Assembly (NCBI GenBank): GCA_963825335.1
Contig: CAWGSP010000001.1
Location: 744,001-808,000, forward strand
Length of the DNA stretch: 64,000 nt
Source of the DNA: Methanobacterium_B sp963825335
GTDB taxonomy: Archaea > Methanobacteriota > Methanobacteria > Methanobacteriales > Methanobacteriaceae
Reading direction: 5' to 3'
Every line of letters begins with the position of its first letter. Position 1 is the stretch's first letter. The notes beneath the pieces are model-generated. The model was not told where the DNA came from. It saw only the letters and a program-made list of their open reading frames with translations, and did no database searches. A program made the translations under genes and the position numbers. This document shows, piece by piece, positions 17,772 through 27,605 of the stretch.

Positions 17772-19019
17772 TTAAAATGCCATCATCAATCCCCTTATGA
17801 GGCTATAACCTATACTAACCACTATTATCATGATTAATATATACGATACAGGAGTCATTATTCTGTTAACCCAAATATTTGAGAGCTTATACCTTAAAAG
17901 TTCCTCCAACATCAATCCACCGTCTAATGGTTTCATTGGCAGAAGATTAAATGTTCCTACAGCAAAGTTCAGCAGGAATATCCAGTAGAATAAAAAACTT
18001 AGGTCGTATGCCAACCATGGTAGTTGTCCATAGGTCCTAGCGTAATTTGGATTCACGATTTCGTTGGCCGTGCTTGATATGCCTATGTATCCCCTAGTAG
18101 AATTGGTTGGATTAGTTCCGGCGATAATATGATACGTACCTTGATTAGTTTTGAGGGTTAAATTTTCCCCTATGTGGAGATTAGAAGCTAGTTGGGTAAA
18201 TTTGGTAATATTATTGGTTGAAACTCCGTTGATACTCTGGAGAACCATGCCGGTTTGTAGTACCTTACTTCCAGGACTACCTGGAACAACACTTTCTATT
18301 TGTATGCCTTCGGTACTGAATACAGGATATACTGGGTTGGTTGCATTTAAAAACGTAACTGGTTCTGTACCAATCGAAGTACCTGGAATGGTTATGGCGG
18401 GAATAGACAATGTTAAACTTCCGAGTATCAGAACGGTAATGAGTACGAATCCTATAAAGGATAATGCAGCGAGTATCAGGTTAAAAAATGATCCGGCAGC
18501 ATATATTCTTAGTTTTGTTATTCTTTTAGACTTTTCGATATCTTCTTCATTCGGTTCAACAAATGCACCGGGTAGGATAGCGAGTAATAAAACGCCTATA
18601 GAGTCTATCTTTATTCCTTCGGCCCGTGCTATGATCCCATGCCCAAATTCGTGTATGACCATCACGGTCATGAGGGCAATTATCCCATATGCGAATGGTA
18701 TGAAGATAGGAGAGCCTGGAACAGGCACACCAGGTAGTATTAACGACACTTGGGGCGCAGATAGCAAAGTTTTAAGGGAAATCAGGACTAAATATACTAT
18801 CAATATCATGAAGAATACCGTTATGGGTATTCCAACATTCATAGTCACTTTCCAAAATCTTGGACTTCTCTGGGCTGTGTTGTCTATGAAACCCCGTAAT
18901 CTTTTAGTTTTCCTCATTAGGATAGGAAAGTTAATGTCTATTTTCAATTTATCCCTGAATAGAATTGCTGCGATCCATATAACAGCAAACCCTATGGCGT
19001 AATAGTATAGTACATTCAA
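17772..19019 (-). CDS. Site-2 protease family (M50) membrane metalloprotease with PDZ domain
   Basis: 415-aa intramembrane zinc protease. Zinc motif HEFGHG at His123-Glu124-His127, the second metal motif in NLLPMKPLDGG near the C-terminus, and a PDZ-like segment (ESVVPGSPGSKVL to GENLTLKTNQGTYHI) between the membrane blocks. At least six hydrophobic helices. Such proteins release regulators or cut signal peptides in the membrane; the substrate is unknown. The start is a TTG at 19019: AAGGTGA sits 5 nt upstream and the nearby ATG at 19015 is out of frame. Confidence 0.9.
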   Translation of the reverse strand: MNVLYYYAIGFAVIWIAAILFRDKLKIDINFPILMRKTKRLRGFIDNTAQRSPRFWKVTMNVGIPITVFFMILIVYLVLISLKTLLSAPQVSLILPGVPVPGSPIFIPFAYGIIALMTVMVIHEFGHGIIARAEGIKIDSIGVLLLAILPGAFVEPNEEDIEKSKRITKLRIYAAGSFFNLILAALSFIGFVLITVLILGSLTLSIPAITIPGTSIGTEPVTFLNATNPVYPVFSTEGIQIESVVPGSPGSKVLQTGMVLQSINGVSTNNITKFTQLASNLHIGENLTLKTNQGTYHIIAGTNPTNSTRGYIGISSTANEIVNPNYARTYGQLPWLAYDLSFLFYWIFLLNFAVGTFNLLPMKPLDGGLMLEELLRYKLSNIWVNRIMTPVSYILIMIIVVSIGYSLIRGLMMAF

Positions 19020-19085
19020 AAAATCACCTTTAATTGTAATGAATTAATCGGATAAATATCCTTAAATTTTTTTATAATAAACTTA

Positions 19086-20300
19086 CTAGATGGTGAGAGA
19101 ATCGTAAATGAGGACATCACATTCCTCGCCTTTGCCTATTCCCTCTAAATTTTCTTCAATTATTATGTAAGCATTTGATTCTACCATGGATCGTATGATG
19201 CCTGATCCATTTATTTGAAGTGGTCTCACCATACTCCCATCTGTTTTTGCTCTTATATAATCTGTTCTTCCAAGACTCGAAGGAATCTTTCTCGAAGCTA
19301 TTTTTCGTACGGTTGGGAGCTCAATATCTATTCCCTGTATCTTAAGAAGATTATTCCTTAAAAAAACATCTGCCTGCACCATTGCAGCTACGGGATAACC
19401 TGATAACATGAAAACAGGAGTATTATTTATTATACCAAATCCAAATGGTTTACCTGGCCTCAAAGAAACTCCATGTACCAAAACTTCACCAATTTTATCA
19501 ACTACATCTACAACAACATCCCCTTTGCTTATGGCAGTGCCTCCGGTTGTTACTATGATGTCACTGGTCTCGAGAAGTTTCTCGATCTCATCTTCGACTC
19601 GTTGGTGACTGTCTATACAATGTACAATGGTCGGAATTGTATTTGCAGACTCTGCAATCGCCTTAAAAGTATAATAATTTGAATTTATGACTTCTGCCCC
19701 TTTGATATCGGGTCTGGGCATCACGAGTTCGCTGCCCGTAATTATGATACCAATTTTCGGTTTTTTGTACACCTTCACAGAACTGAATCCGGCTGAGGCT
19801 ATTATTGCAAGGTCAGCTGGTTTTAAAACTTTTCCTGCTTTTAAAACAATGTCTCCTACCTTAATATCTTCTCCCATTGGGGAAATATTTTCATTGGGCT
19901 TGAGGGTCATTTCGACGTCTAATGTACCACCATCTGAAACTGTATACTCCTCCATCACAACTGCAGTGGCCCCCTTGGGGATCGGGGCTCCAGTTGCTAT
20001 TTTAACAGCCTTTCCTTCCGTAATAACTGCATTGGAGATTTCTCCTGCACCTATCTTGTCGATAATTTTGAATCTAGCTGGATTGGATTCAGAAAATCCA
20101 AAGGTGTCCTCTGCCCTGAGGGCATATCCATCCATTGAAGACCTTTCAAATGGGGGCGAGTTCAAAACTGAAGTGACTTCTTCTGCAAGTACCCTCATAT
20201 AACCATTTTCTAGTGAAATTTCTTCTACACCAACCTTTTTGAGGGTGGGATTTATCAGATTTTGGGCCTTATTGACCGGCATTAACTTTGAAAGAAACAT
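19086..20300 (-). CDS. moeA: Molybdopterin molybdenumtransferase MoeA
   Basis: Inserts molybdate or tungstate into adenylylated molybdopterin, needed for formylmethanofuran dehydrogenase in methanogens. 404 aa, typical MoeA domain order: PPFERSSMDGYALRAEDT near the N-terminus, the KIATGAPIPKGATAVVMEEY region, the MoCF-binding domain TTGGTAISKGDVVVDV, then GVSLRPGKPFGFG and FMLSGYPVAAM, and the C-terminal beta domain. It lies 66 bp upstream of the site-2 protease gene on the same strand. Its promoter region is shared with the CadD-like gene and contains a 34-bp palindrome. Confidence 0.94.
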   Translation of the reverse strand: MFLSKLMPVNKAQNLINPTLKKVGVEEISLENGYMRVLAEEVTSVLNSPPFERSSMDGYALRAEDTFGFSESNPARFKIIDKIGAGEISNAVITEGKAVKIATGAPIPKGATAVVMEEYTVSDGGTLDVEMTLKPNENISPMGEDIKVGDIVLKAGKVLKPADLAIIASAGFSSVKVYKKPKIGIIITGSELVMPRPDIKGAEVINSNYYTFKAIAESANTIPTIVHCIDSHQRVEDEIEKLLETSDIIVTTGGTAISKGDVVVDVVDKIGEVLVHGVSLRPGKPFGFGIINNTPVFMLSGYPVAAMVQADVFLRNNLLKIQGIDIELPTVRKIASRKIPSSLGRTDYIRAKTDGSMVRPLQINGSGIIRSMVESNAYIIIEENLEGIGKGEECDVLIYDSLTI

Positions 20301-20449
20301 TTTTTATCTTACCCGAATTATTTGGTTTTATATGTTCGATGTATTATATAATATAAATGATCATGGTAGCTAATTAGAACAATATTACACCATCTTATTG
20401 ATTCACTTTAATCAAAGAATCAATCATAAATTTACATAGTTTACACGTC

Positions 20450-20483
20450 AATATTTAATTTAAGATAACTTAAATTAAATATT
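20450..20483. repeat. Perfect 15-bp inverted repeat with 4-nt spacer
   Basis: Left arm AATATTTAATTTAAG (20450-20464), spacer ATAA, right arm CTTAAATTAAATATT (20469-20483), no mismatch. It lies 150 bp from the moeA start and 135 bp from the cadD-like start. It could be a regulator site for one or both genes, or a small-element remnant. The arms are nearly all A/T, so chance is less negligible than for mixed sequence. Confidence 0.5.
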
Positions 20484-20564
20484 AATTGAAGATATCGTGA
20501 TCTAATATAGTTTGTATATCATCATGTATATGCATCTAACTTATATTGGCGATTGATCAGATTA

Positions 20565-20587
20565 GCTAAAATAATTTTTTTTTTAGC
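20565..20587 (+). promoter_or_regulatory. Leader hairpin with T10 run upstream of the CadD-like gene
   Basis: GCTAAAA (20565-20571) pairs with TTTTAGC (20581-20587). The loop and 3' arm contain ten T at 20575-20584. An oligo-T run in the leader could end transcription early, so this may be an attenuator. It starts 53 bp before the ATG. Confidence 0.3.
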
Positions 20588-20617
20588 ATACATATTCTGT
20601 CCCAACTGGTAATTCAT

Positions 20618-21229
20618 ATGGAAATTTTTTTAGTGGTAACGGTTGCTGTTGCAGCATTTTTTGCCACCAACATAGATGATATTTTCATTCTGATAGCCTT
20701 CTTTTCCCGCAAGGATTTTTCAAATTTATCCGTAGTTTTGGGGCAGTATCTTGGAGTATTTTCTCTCATAATCATAAGTAGCTCTGCATATTTTTTCAAA
20801 TTTATTATACCACCAACATACATCCCGCTGTTTGGGATCATCCCAATTGGATTGGGAGTGAAAGAACTTCGGAACTTGAAGAATAATAAACAAAAAACTG
20901 AATCAAACAATTATCTTCCGAATAAAGATATAAATTCGAAATTATCCTGTGCTAACATTTTTAAAGTCGCAACCATATCCTTTATAAATGGTGGTGATAA
21001 TTTAGGCGTTTATATCCCACTATTCCTTACCATGAATATGTTACAAATAGTCCTCACAGACGTTGTCTTCGTTTTCATGATCGGATTGTGGTGCATGATT
21101 GGGTACTACATGATAAGCAACAAGATATTTGGACACAAATTAATGAAATACGGACATATAATTCTTCCATTTGTGCTCATAGCTATTGGAATCGGTGTAA
21201 TCGGTTCCGGGATCAATTATCATCCATAA
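20618..21229 (+). CDS. CadD-family cadmium-resistance-type membrane transporter
   Basis: 203 aa with five to six hydrophobic helices, matching the CadD/LysE-like exporter family. Family motifs are FFATNIDDIFIL near the N-terminus and SFINGGDNLGVYIPLF in the middle, with the acidic residues in the membrane. A hydrophilic loop rich in Lys and Asn (about 89-110) splits the halves. Members export cadmium or other cations; the substrate here is not known. The leader contains an unusual palindrome and a hairpin with a T run. The ribosome binding site is weak. Confidence 0.83.
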   Translation: MEIFLVVTVAVAAFFATNIDDIFILIAFFSRKDFSNLSVVLGQYLGVFSLIIISSSAYFFKFIIPPTYIPLFGIIPIGLGVKELRNLKNNKQKTESNNYLPNKDINSKLSCANIFKVATISFINGGDNLGVYIPLFLTMNMLQIVLTDVVFVFMIGLWCMIGYYMISNKIFGHKLMKYGHIILPFVLIAIGIGVIGSGINYHP

Positions 21230-21388
21230 AACTATTTGTTTTCATTGTTGGTTCTAACACTTTTAACAATCAAGAATAGTTAGATATACAATCTAGTTAG
21301 AACAAATTTTAATAGAAAATAAACTAAAAGCATGATTCAATACTCATAGTCAATTAGGGTTAAATATTAAGAAATTGTGGGATTACAT

Positions 21389-22318
21389 ATGAACTCAGAT
21401 GAAGTAATGATAAAAATAGATTCATTGAACAAGTCTTTTGGCAGAATAAAAGCTCTGGATGATCTTAATCTAGAAATAAATCGTGGAGAGCTTATTGGAA
21501 TAATAGGTTCAAACGGGGCCGGTAAAACAACAGCCATAAGAATGGTATGCTGCATACTCAAGCCCGACTCTGGAGATATCATAATCGACGGCTACAGCAT
21601 TCACAAAGATCCGATCACGATTAAATCCATGATTGGATATCTTCCAGAAGAACCTAACCTCTATGAAAGGTTCAAGGCAAAAGATCTTTTAAGATACTTT
21701 GCAGAACTGTATGGGGTGCCAAAAAATGAAATTGATGAAAGAATAAAAACCATGCTAGACCTCGTTGGAATGACACATAGGGCAGACGATAGAATAAATA
21801 CTTTTTCAAAGGGCCTCAGGCAAAGAGTAAGTGTTGCAAGGGCCCTTATTCATGATCCTGAAATAATAATATTTGATGAACCCACAATGGGGCTTGATCC
21901 TGCTACAGCCAATTCTATACGTGAATTCATAAGGAATTTAAAGGGTAAAAAAACCATCATACTCTGCACTCATTATATGGAAGAAGCAAATTTGCTCTGC
22001 GACCGTGTTGCAATACTTAACAATGGGAAAATATTGGATGTTGGAACTCCAACTTATCTTAAATCGAAAATTCATGGAGATCTAATCCTACAGATAAAGG
22101 TTAAAACACCCAATGAAATTGATGTGAGAGGGTATAGAAATGATGTCATGAAATTTTCATCGGTGGGGGATGTTGATTTTAGTGGGGATGAATACTTGAT
22201 CTCACTCAAACATAGAGATGAAATTTCGGCCATAGTTGATATTTTTGGTGGAGATGTACTCTCTGTAAACACCAAGGAACCAACGCTTGATGATGTATTC
22301 ATACACACTGTAAAGTAA
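21389..22318 (+). CDS. ABC transporter ATP-binding protein (ABC-2 exporter)
   Basis: 309-aa ATPase. Walker A GSNGAGKTT, Q-loop YLPEEPNLYERF, signature FSKGLRQRVSVARALIHDPEIIIFDEPTMGLDP joined to Walker B, and the switch His in LCTHYMEEA. The C-terminal extension is typical of NatA/CcmA-type exporters. It is followed by two permease genes at 25- and 37-bp spacing, forming an ATPase-permease-permease operon. ATG 21389 is preferred to the upstream in-frame GTG at 21377. Confidence 0.92.
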   Translation: MNSDEVMIKIDSLNKSFGRIKALDDLNLEINRGELIGIIGSNGAGKTTAIRMVCCILKPDSGDIIIDGYSIHKDPITIKSMIGYLPEEPNLYERFKAKDLLRYFAELYGVPKNEIDERIKTMLDLVGMTHRADDRINTFSKGLRQRVSVARALIHDPEIIIFDEPTMGLDPATANSIREFIRNLKGKKTIILCTHYMEEANLLCDRVAILNNGKILDVGTPTYLKSKIHGDLILQIKVKTPNEIDVRGYRNDVMKFSSVGDVDFSGDEYLISLKHRDEISAIVDIFGGDVLSVNTKEPTLDDVFIHTVK

Positions 22319-22343
22319 TAGTTCAAATTAGCGGGAAATACAA

Positions 22344-23525
22344 ATGAAATTTACAACCATAACTAAATGGGAGTTTAAGAGCACGTTAAAAAGCAAGAAG
22401 TTCATGATGATCTTCTTTTTACAGCTTTCTGTACTATTTTTAATGATTATAATATTCAATTCATTTGTGACTAACATAGAATCAGAGAACGGAATATCAA
22501 TAACTCCCTCTCTTAACGGGTTTGCGGGGCTGGATATTCAAGACCAAAGTGGACTCATATCAAAATACGTTAATCCTCAGATAATAAGTATCACTAACAA
22601 CACCTATGATAATTCTTTGACAAGTATTGCACAGGATAAAACTACCGGGTTTTTATATGTGCAGGGAGATGCTGATCAGGCGATTAAAAATGGCTCAACA
22701 ATTAATATGGTACTGTACTTAGATTCGAGCGATCCTAAAAGTAGTGTAGTGCAAGACGAAGTAAATTCAACGGCTAAAATTATATCACAATCGTATTCCT
22801 CAGTGCTAACATCTACTGTAGGGGCACAAAATGTATCAGCCCCCAAGGTGACCCAGCAATCAACAGGTGAATCCTTGCCACTACAGATCATCAAAAAGAT
22901 CATGCTGGTCATATTACTCTTTTTACCGCTCCTGCTGTTTGGTAATATGATAATAGATAGTGTTGTGGGAGAAAAAGAGAGAAAAACAGGAGAAATACTC
23001 ATTGCAATGCCTATTTCAGCGGCCCAGATCTTAATTGGTAAAGGCATGGCAGTGGCCCTAACAATATCAGTACAAGTCTTCATGTGGTTGATAATATTGT
23101 TAATAGCAGGATTTCAGATCATCAACCCCGTACTAGTTTTCATCTTTATTGTATTAACATCCGTCCCAATAATCGGAATAACCACCATGGTGGCAGCTTA
23201 TTCAAAGAATTATAAGGAATCAGCCATTGGATTAAGTGTTATGTATATGATAATAGTTGGATTTCTTATTGTGCCTGCACTTTTATTTTTAACAACTAAA
23301 ACATTTATTGCAAATGTATCTCCAATGACCATAGTCATGAGGGTATTTTCTGGCGAATCTATTCCTCTCGGGGATTATGCTCTGTCACTTCTAAGCATAG
23401 CACTAATCAGTATAATATCCTACTGGGTAGCGATAAAACTTTTTGAAAGAGATGACATCATCTTTGGGCCTAGGCCGGGAATTTTAAGGTTGGTATATGA
23501 GATAATTACATTTAAAAACCGATGA
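22344..23525 (+). CDS. ABC-2 type permease, NatB-like (first of two)
   Basis: 393 aa. One N-terminal helix (about 24-42), a large outside domain of about 130 residues, then a block of five to six helices from residue 185 on. The loop motif IIDSVVGEKERKTGEILIAMPISAAQILIGK is typical of sodium/antibiotic exporters of the NatB type. Partner of the ATPase at 21389-22318 and of the second permease at 23563-24702. Substrate unknown. Confidence 0.88.
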   Translation: MKFTTITKWEFKSTLKSKKFMMIFFLQLSVLFLMIIIFNSFVTNIESENGISITPSLNGFAGLDIQDQSGLISKYVNPQIISITNNTYDNSLTSIAQDKTTGFLYVQGDADQAIKNGSTINMVLYLDSSDPKSSVVQDEVNSTAKIISQSYSSVLTSTVGAQNVSAPKVTQQSTGESLPLQIIKKIMLVILLFLPLLLFGNMIIDSVVGEKERKTGEILIAMPISAAQILIGKGMAVALTISVQVFMWLIILLIAGFQIINPVLVFIFIVLTSVPIIGITTMVAAYSKNYKESAIGLSVMYMIIVGFLIVPALLFLTTKTFIANVSPMTIVMRVFSGESIPLGDYALSLLSIALISIISYWVAIKLFERDDIIFGPRPGILRLVYEIITFKNR

Positions 23526-23562
23526 GATCGATTACTAATAAATCTTATAACGTGTGAATAAA

Positions 23563-24702
23563 ATGAAACTAACAGCGATTATACGGAAGGAAGCTCAAGA
23601 TATACTTAGAAATAAGATATATCTAATTGTTGTGTTGGTACAGATATTCATCATATTAGGTGCATTTGGCCTGGCTGTAGCGAGCTCTATAGCTTCAGAT
23701 CCCACACTCTTGGATGATTATGGGATATTATCAGATTTGAAGGTCGGAGTATCTGAAAATATCAACGGTACACAGTTAGCAATAGACCTCAAGGCTCAGA
23801 AATTAAATCTTACCTACTATAAGAATTCAACCAAGGCTGAAGAGTTGCTAGGAAGTAATTTTGTAGCTATCATAAACTTAAATACAACCAATGGGAACAA
23901 TATAACCGTTAAGACAGATAATTCCAATGTTTTTTATCCTGTTATTTCAAATAAGATCAACACTGCGGTAAATGAATTTCAGCTCCAGGACAAATTACGA
24001 ACAGCTGGTTTGAACTCATCTGAAACAGAAAAAACTTTGAATCCTGTGAATCTTCGGGTTGTAAATCTTAACGAAAACAACCGAGCAAATATAGCCATTA
24101 ACAGTCCATATTTTGTGGAGATAATGTACGGATTTATAGTCCCGTTCATACTACTCCTCCCATTTTTCCTGGCAAGCAATATCGTAACAGATAGTGTAGT
24201 TGGTGAAAGGGAGAGAAAAACTTTTGAAGTACTCCTGATGACACCGATCTCAAGTTCTACAATCATGCTTGGTAAAATAATTCCAATACTGTCTTTTTCA
24301 CTGATTCAAAGTGTAGCATGGATTTTGATACTCGATCTATTGAGAGTCCCAATATATAACCCCATTTTTATCCTATTAATACTTTTATTTGGAGGTTTAG
24401 GATTTATAGGGTTGGGGGTGTTGATTTCAATGTTCGTTGACAGTACCAAGGAAGCTAACTCTGCTATTACTATTTTATTGGTCTTTGCGACCTTTATCCT
24501 TTTTATGCCATTATTTATAAAATCACCGTACTTCGCACCAATTTTGAACTACATACCCACGGTTTTATTTGTGAAACTATCTTCAACACCGTACATAAAT
24601 CCTCAAATACTGATTTTTGCACTGCCTACCGTGTTAATTTCACTCATGATATTCGCACTAACGGTTAGATATTTCAGACACGAGAGAGCAATACGACTTT
24701 GA
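23563..24702 (+). CDS. ABC-2 type permease, NatB-like (second of two)
   Basis: 379 aa with the same plan as its neighbour: helix near the N-terminus, a large outside domain with several Asn-X-Thr/Ser sites, then a helix block containing IVTDSVVGERERKTFEVLLMTPISSSTIMLGK. The two permeases are related and probably form a heterodimer on the shared ATPase. ATG 23563 is preferred because GTGTGA lies upstream; the frame also opens with a GTG at 23554. Confidence 0.88.
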   Translation: MKLTAIIRKEAQDILRNKIYLIVVLVQIFIILGAFGLAVASSIASDPTLLDDYGILSDLKVGVSENINGTQLAIDLKAQKLNLTYYKNSTKAEELLGSNFVAIINLNTTNGNNITVKTDNSNVFYPVISNKINTAVNEFQLQDKLRTAGLNSSETEKTLNPVNLRVVNLNENNRANIAINSPYFVEIMYGFIVPFILLLPFFLASNIVTDSVVGERERKTFEVLLMTPISSSTIMLGKIIPILSFSLIQSVAWILILDLLRVPIYNPIFILLILLFGGLGFIGLGVLISMFVDSTKEANSAITILLVFATFILFMPLFIKSPYFAPILNYIPTVLFVKLSSTPYINPQILIFALPTVLISLMIFALTVRYFRHERAIRL

Positions 24703-24770
24703 ATAATCTTTGCCAATGAACATGAAAATCAGAAGTATCGTATTTTATGAATATAGATTTAGCCTCAAGA

Positions 24771-25328
24771 TCATAGTAGATAAATAACGATACTCATTGC
24801 AAGAGCTGAAATAATAGGTACTGGAATGTTGTCGTCTACCGGACTATAAGCTTCTGTTAAAGCTCCAACCAGTGCACCGGTAAGTGCGGGGATTAGTGGC
24901 AGCATTGTCAAAGCTCCAGCAAAACCCACGATAATGAATGCTGAACTTCCCTCAAAAGTTTTTATATTGTATGGAAGTTTATGCTTTCCAAACCGTTTGC
25001 CAATAATTGTAGACACCGAATCTCCTAATATGAGCATTATAATAGCAGAATAGGCAATTGCGGTGTTAAAATTGAATATGATGAGCGTTGCCAGAATGCC
25101 TATGAAGAAGTATATAAAACCTTTCTCATCTTCATTTCGTTTGCATCTGTCTAAAATCGATGAAAAAATTGGAATATAATGGTATTTATCCAGAATGAAT
25201 AATATCTCGGTTAAAAAAACCATTATCACACAGAGAAGTATCAGAATTTCTGGTTTCAGGAATAAACCCAGTAACAGGATAAAGATTCCTGAAGCATGAA
25301 TTAACTGACGCCAGATTTCTTTATTCAT
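24771..25328 (-). CDS. Diacylglycerol/polyprenol (dolichol) kinase-like membrane protein
   Basis: 185 aa with about six helices. It carries the CTP-dependent lipid kinase signature of the SEC59/VTE5 family: ILGDSVSTIIGKRFGKHKLPYN, KTFEGSSAFIIVG and ALTEAYSPVDDNIPVP. It would phosphorylate a lipid alcohol in the membrane, perhaps dolichol or geranylgeraniol for archaeal lipid or glycan carriers. The family is sometimes labelled phosphatidate cytidylyltransferase. It begins 4 bp after the purL stop and is probably translated by coupling; the functional link to purL is not obvious. Confidence 0.82.
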   Translation of the reverse strand: MNKEIWRQLIHASGIFILLLGLFLKPEILILLCVIMVFLTEILFILDKYHYIPIFSSILDRCKRNEDEKGFIYFFIGILATLIIFNFNTAIAYSAIIMLILGDSVSTIIGKRFGKHKLPYNIKTFEGSSAFIIVGFAGALTMLPLIPALTGALVGALTEAYSPVDDNIPVPIISALAMSIVIYLL

Positions 25329-25332
25329 AACA

Positions 25333-27492
25333 TCATGCCATGAATTTTTCTATAATTCCAGTATAAGCATTTTTAAGGGCTTTTACATTTATATCTATTG
25401 AATCATTAATTTTGAGGGAATTCCCGCTAACTTCTCCAATCACTTCTGATCTAACTTTTTCATTTAGTTTACCGAGAATATAATCCGCAGACTCCTTTTT
25501 AACAGTCATAATATACCTGCTATGGGATTCTGAAAATAGTGCACTTGAAACAGTCAAACTATCATAACCTGGAATGTTCAATAGGTTTATAACTGCACCA
25601 TATCCACTTGAAATAGCCATTTCTGATAGTGTAACGCCAACACCTCCAGAAGAACAGTCATGTACAGCTGTTACATCTTCATCTCTATCTTCCCTTATAA
25701 CATTCAGAACCGCTGTGGCAGACTGATATTCATCATCCAAATTGACTTCTGGTGGATTACCCTGTACGAGTCCATAGATGGATCTGTGGTATTCAGAACC
25801 ATCCACTTCTGGGCGTGTAACTCCAACCATAATAATGATATCCCCTTCATTTTTAAACTTGGACGTCCTTATATCTTTGATATTCATTTTTCCAGCGACA
25901 CCAATGACTGGTGACGGATTAACAGTTATTCCCTCAGTTTCATTATAAAAACTAACATTTCCACTGATAACAGGAATATCAAAACGAGTAGCTATATCAG
26001 CCATGCCTTTAACACACTCTCTGAACTGCCATAACACTTCTGGCTTCTCGGGATTGCCAAAATTAAGACAATCCGCAATACAGATCGGTTTCGATCCCAT
26101 AGAAATTACATTTCTTATGGCTTCGGCAACCGAACCTGCACCTCCATGGTAGGGGTTTAGTTTAGTGTGTACACTGTTACAATCTGAAGTGATTGCAAAT
26201 GCTGTTTCATCATCTACACGTATCACTGCAGCGTCGTCTCCGGGCTTTACAACGGTCCTAATCTGCACCTCATGATCGTACTGTTTGTAAACCCACTCTT
26301 TACTCGCAATATTTTCTGATGAAAGTAACTTGAGCAGTGCTTCGCCTGGATCGATGTCTTCTACTTCAACATATTTCTCGTTAACAACGGGTTTTGTTAG
26401 TTTCCTATCGGCTACTGGAGGGTCAGCCAACAGATCCGCAGGCACATCTGCCACGACTTCTCCCCCTAGGGTAGCGATAAATTCATCACCTTCGATGACC
26501 TCACCGACCACTGCAGAAGGAAGTTCGTATTTATCGAAAACATCCATTAATTTATCCACATCTTCTGGATGCACAACGAAAACCATCCTTTCTTGAGATT
26601 CTGAAAGCATGATTTCGTATGGTGTCATACCATTTTCACGCAAAGGAATATCTGTAATTTCAACCTTAGCACCGTTCCCGCATTTTGCAGCAAGTTCAGA
26701 TATACAGCATGTGAGTCCGCCACCACCAAGATCCTTAAGACCTTGTACATCGATCTTTTCAAGGGCTTCGAATGTAGCTTCCATGACTTGCTTCTTGGTG
26801 AATGGATCTCCTATCTGGACAGCAGGTCTGCTTTCTAATTCAGATGCTGTGGTTAGTTCTTCTGATGCAAAGGTTACTCCATGTATTCCATCTCGACCTG
26901 TCCTTCCGCCCATTAGAACGAAGACATCACCTACATTGGGTGCTATACCCCTTACAATAGCATCCTTCTTCACCAATCCTGCACATACAACGTTGACTAG
27001 GGGATTGGCCTTAAAATTATCATCAAATTCAACCTCTCCACCAACTGTTGGTATGCCCACTCGGTTTCCATAGTCTGATATTCCCTTAACAACATATTCA
27101 AACAAGTAACGGGACCTCTGATCTTCGAGATAACCGAATCGTAGAGAATCCAAAAGTGCAACAGGGGTTGCACCCATAGAGATTATGTCACGTATTATCC
27201 CTCCAATACCTGTGCCTGCGCCTCCATACGGCTCTATTGCGGAGGGATGGTTGTGGCTTTCCATTCCTATTACAAGTGCTAGTTCGTCTGTAATTCCGAT
27301 TATCCCTGCATCATCACCAGGACCTATGATAACATCTTCACCCTCATTGGGAAATAGGCCTAAAATGGGGCGGCTACTTTTATAAGAGCAGTGTTCAGAG
27401 AACATTATGTCTAGCATACCATATTCAAGTGAGTTGGGTTCTCTCCCTATCTCATCTTTTATGTATTCAATTTCTGCGTCTGTTAATGTCAT
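25333..27492 (-). CDS. purL: Phosphoribosylformylglycinamidine synthase subunit PurL
   Basis: ATP-dependent step 4 of purine synthesis; works with PurQ and PurS, which are not in this window. 719 aa, the small-PurL form. Two homologous halves: the first with MFSEHCSYKSSRPIL, VGMESHNHPSAIEPYGGAGTG and the DLGGGGLTCCISELA loop; the second with VKPGDDAAVIR, NPYHGGAGSVAEA and ALFSESHSRYI. ATG 27492 has AAGTGATA upstream. Confidence 0.96.
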   Translation of the reverse strand: MTLTDAEIEYIKDEIGREPNSLEYGMLDIMFSEHCSYKSSRPILGLFPNEGEDVIIGPGDDAGIIGITDELALVIGMESHNHPSAIEPYGGAGTGIGGIIRDIISMGATPVALLDSLRFGYLEDQRSRYLFEYVVKGISDYGNRVGIPTVGGEVEFDDNFKANPLVNVVCAGLVKKDAIVRGIAPNVGDVFVLMGGRTGRDGIHGVTFASEELTTASELESRPAVQIGDPFTKKQVMEATFEALEKIDVQGLKDLGGGGLTCCISELAAKCGNGAKVEITDIPLRENGMTPYEIMLSESQERMVFVVHPEDVDKLMDVFDKYELPSAVVGEVIEGDEFIATLGGEVVADVPADLLADPPVADRKLTKPVVNEKYVEVEDIDPGEALLKLLSSENIASKEWVYKQYDHEVQIRTVVKPGDDAAVIRVDDETAFAITSDCNSVHTKLNPYHGGAGSVAEAIRNVISMGSKPICIADCLNFGNPEKPEVLWQFRECVKGMADIATRFDIPVISGNVSFYNETEGITVNPSPVIGVAGKMNIKDIRTSKFKNEGDIIIMVGVTRPEVDGSEYHRSIYGLVQGNPPEVNLDDEYQSATAVLNVIREDRDEDVTAVHDCSSGGVGVTLSEMAISSGYGAVINLLNIPGYDSLTVSSALFSESHSRYIMTVKKESADYILGKLNEKVRSEVIGEVSGNSLKINDSIDINVKALKNAYTGIIEKFMA

Positions 27493-27605
27493 ATTATCAC
27501 TTCTTCAATGCAGTTTTAGTTAAGTTCCCTTCCATTATATTCATTTGGTTATGTCTTTTAAGGATATTAGACTTGTTGGTATTGATTTATATTGAAATAA
27601 CTGGA

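Larger units (their letters stand above)
20301..20617. other. Divergent moeA/cadD intergenic region
   Basis: 317 bp. It holds an A/T box near 20350-20359 suited to moeA, a perfect 15-bp inverted repeat (20450-20483), and a hairpin with a T10 run just before the cadD-like gene (20565-20587). No ORF or RNA gene was recognised. Confidence 0.6.

Noticed and set aside
18151..19002. 283-codon + strand frame opposite the site-2 protease gene
   Set aside because: The minus strand carries HEFGHG and other protease motifs and a strong AAGGTGA site; the + frame shows none.
26330..27073. Long + strand frames opposite purL
   Set aside because: Shadow frames of a well-conserved enzyme; compositions are Ser/Pro/Thr-rich and no ribosome binding site is present.
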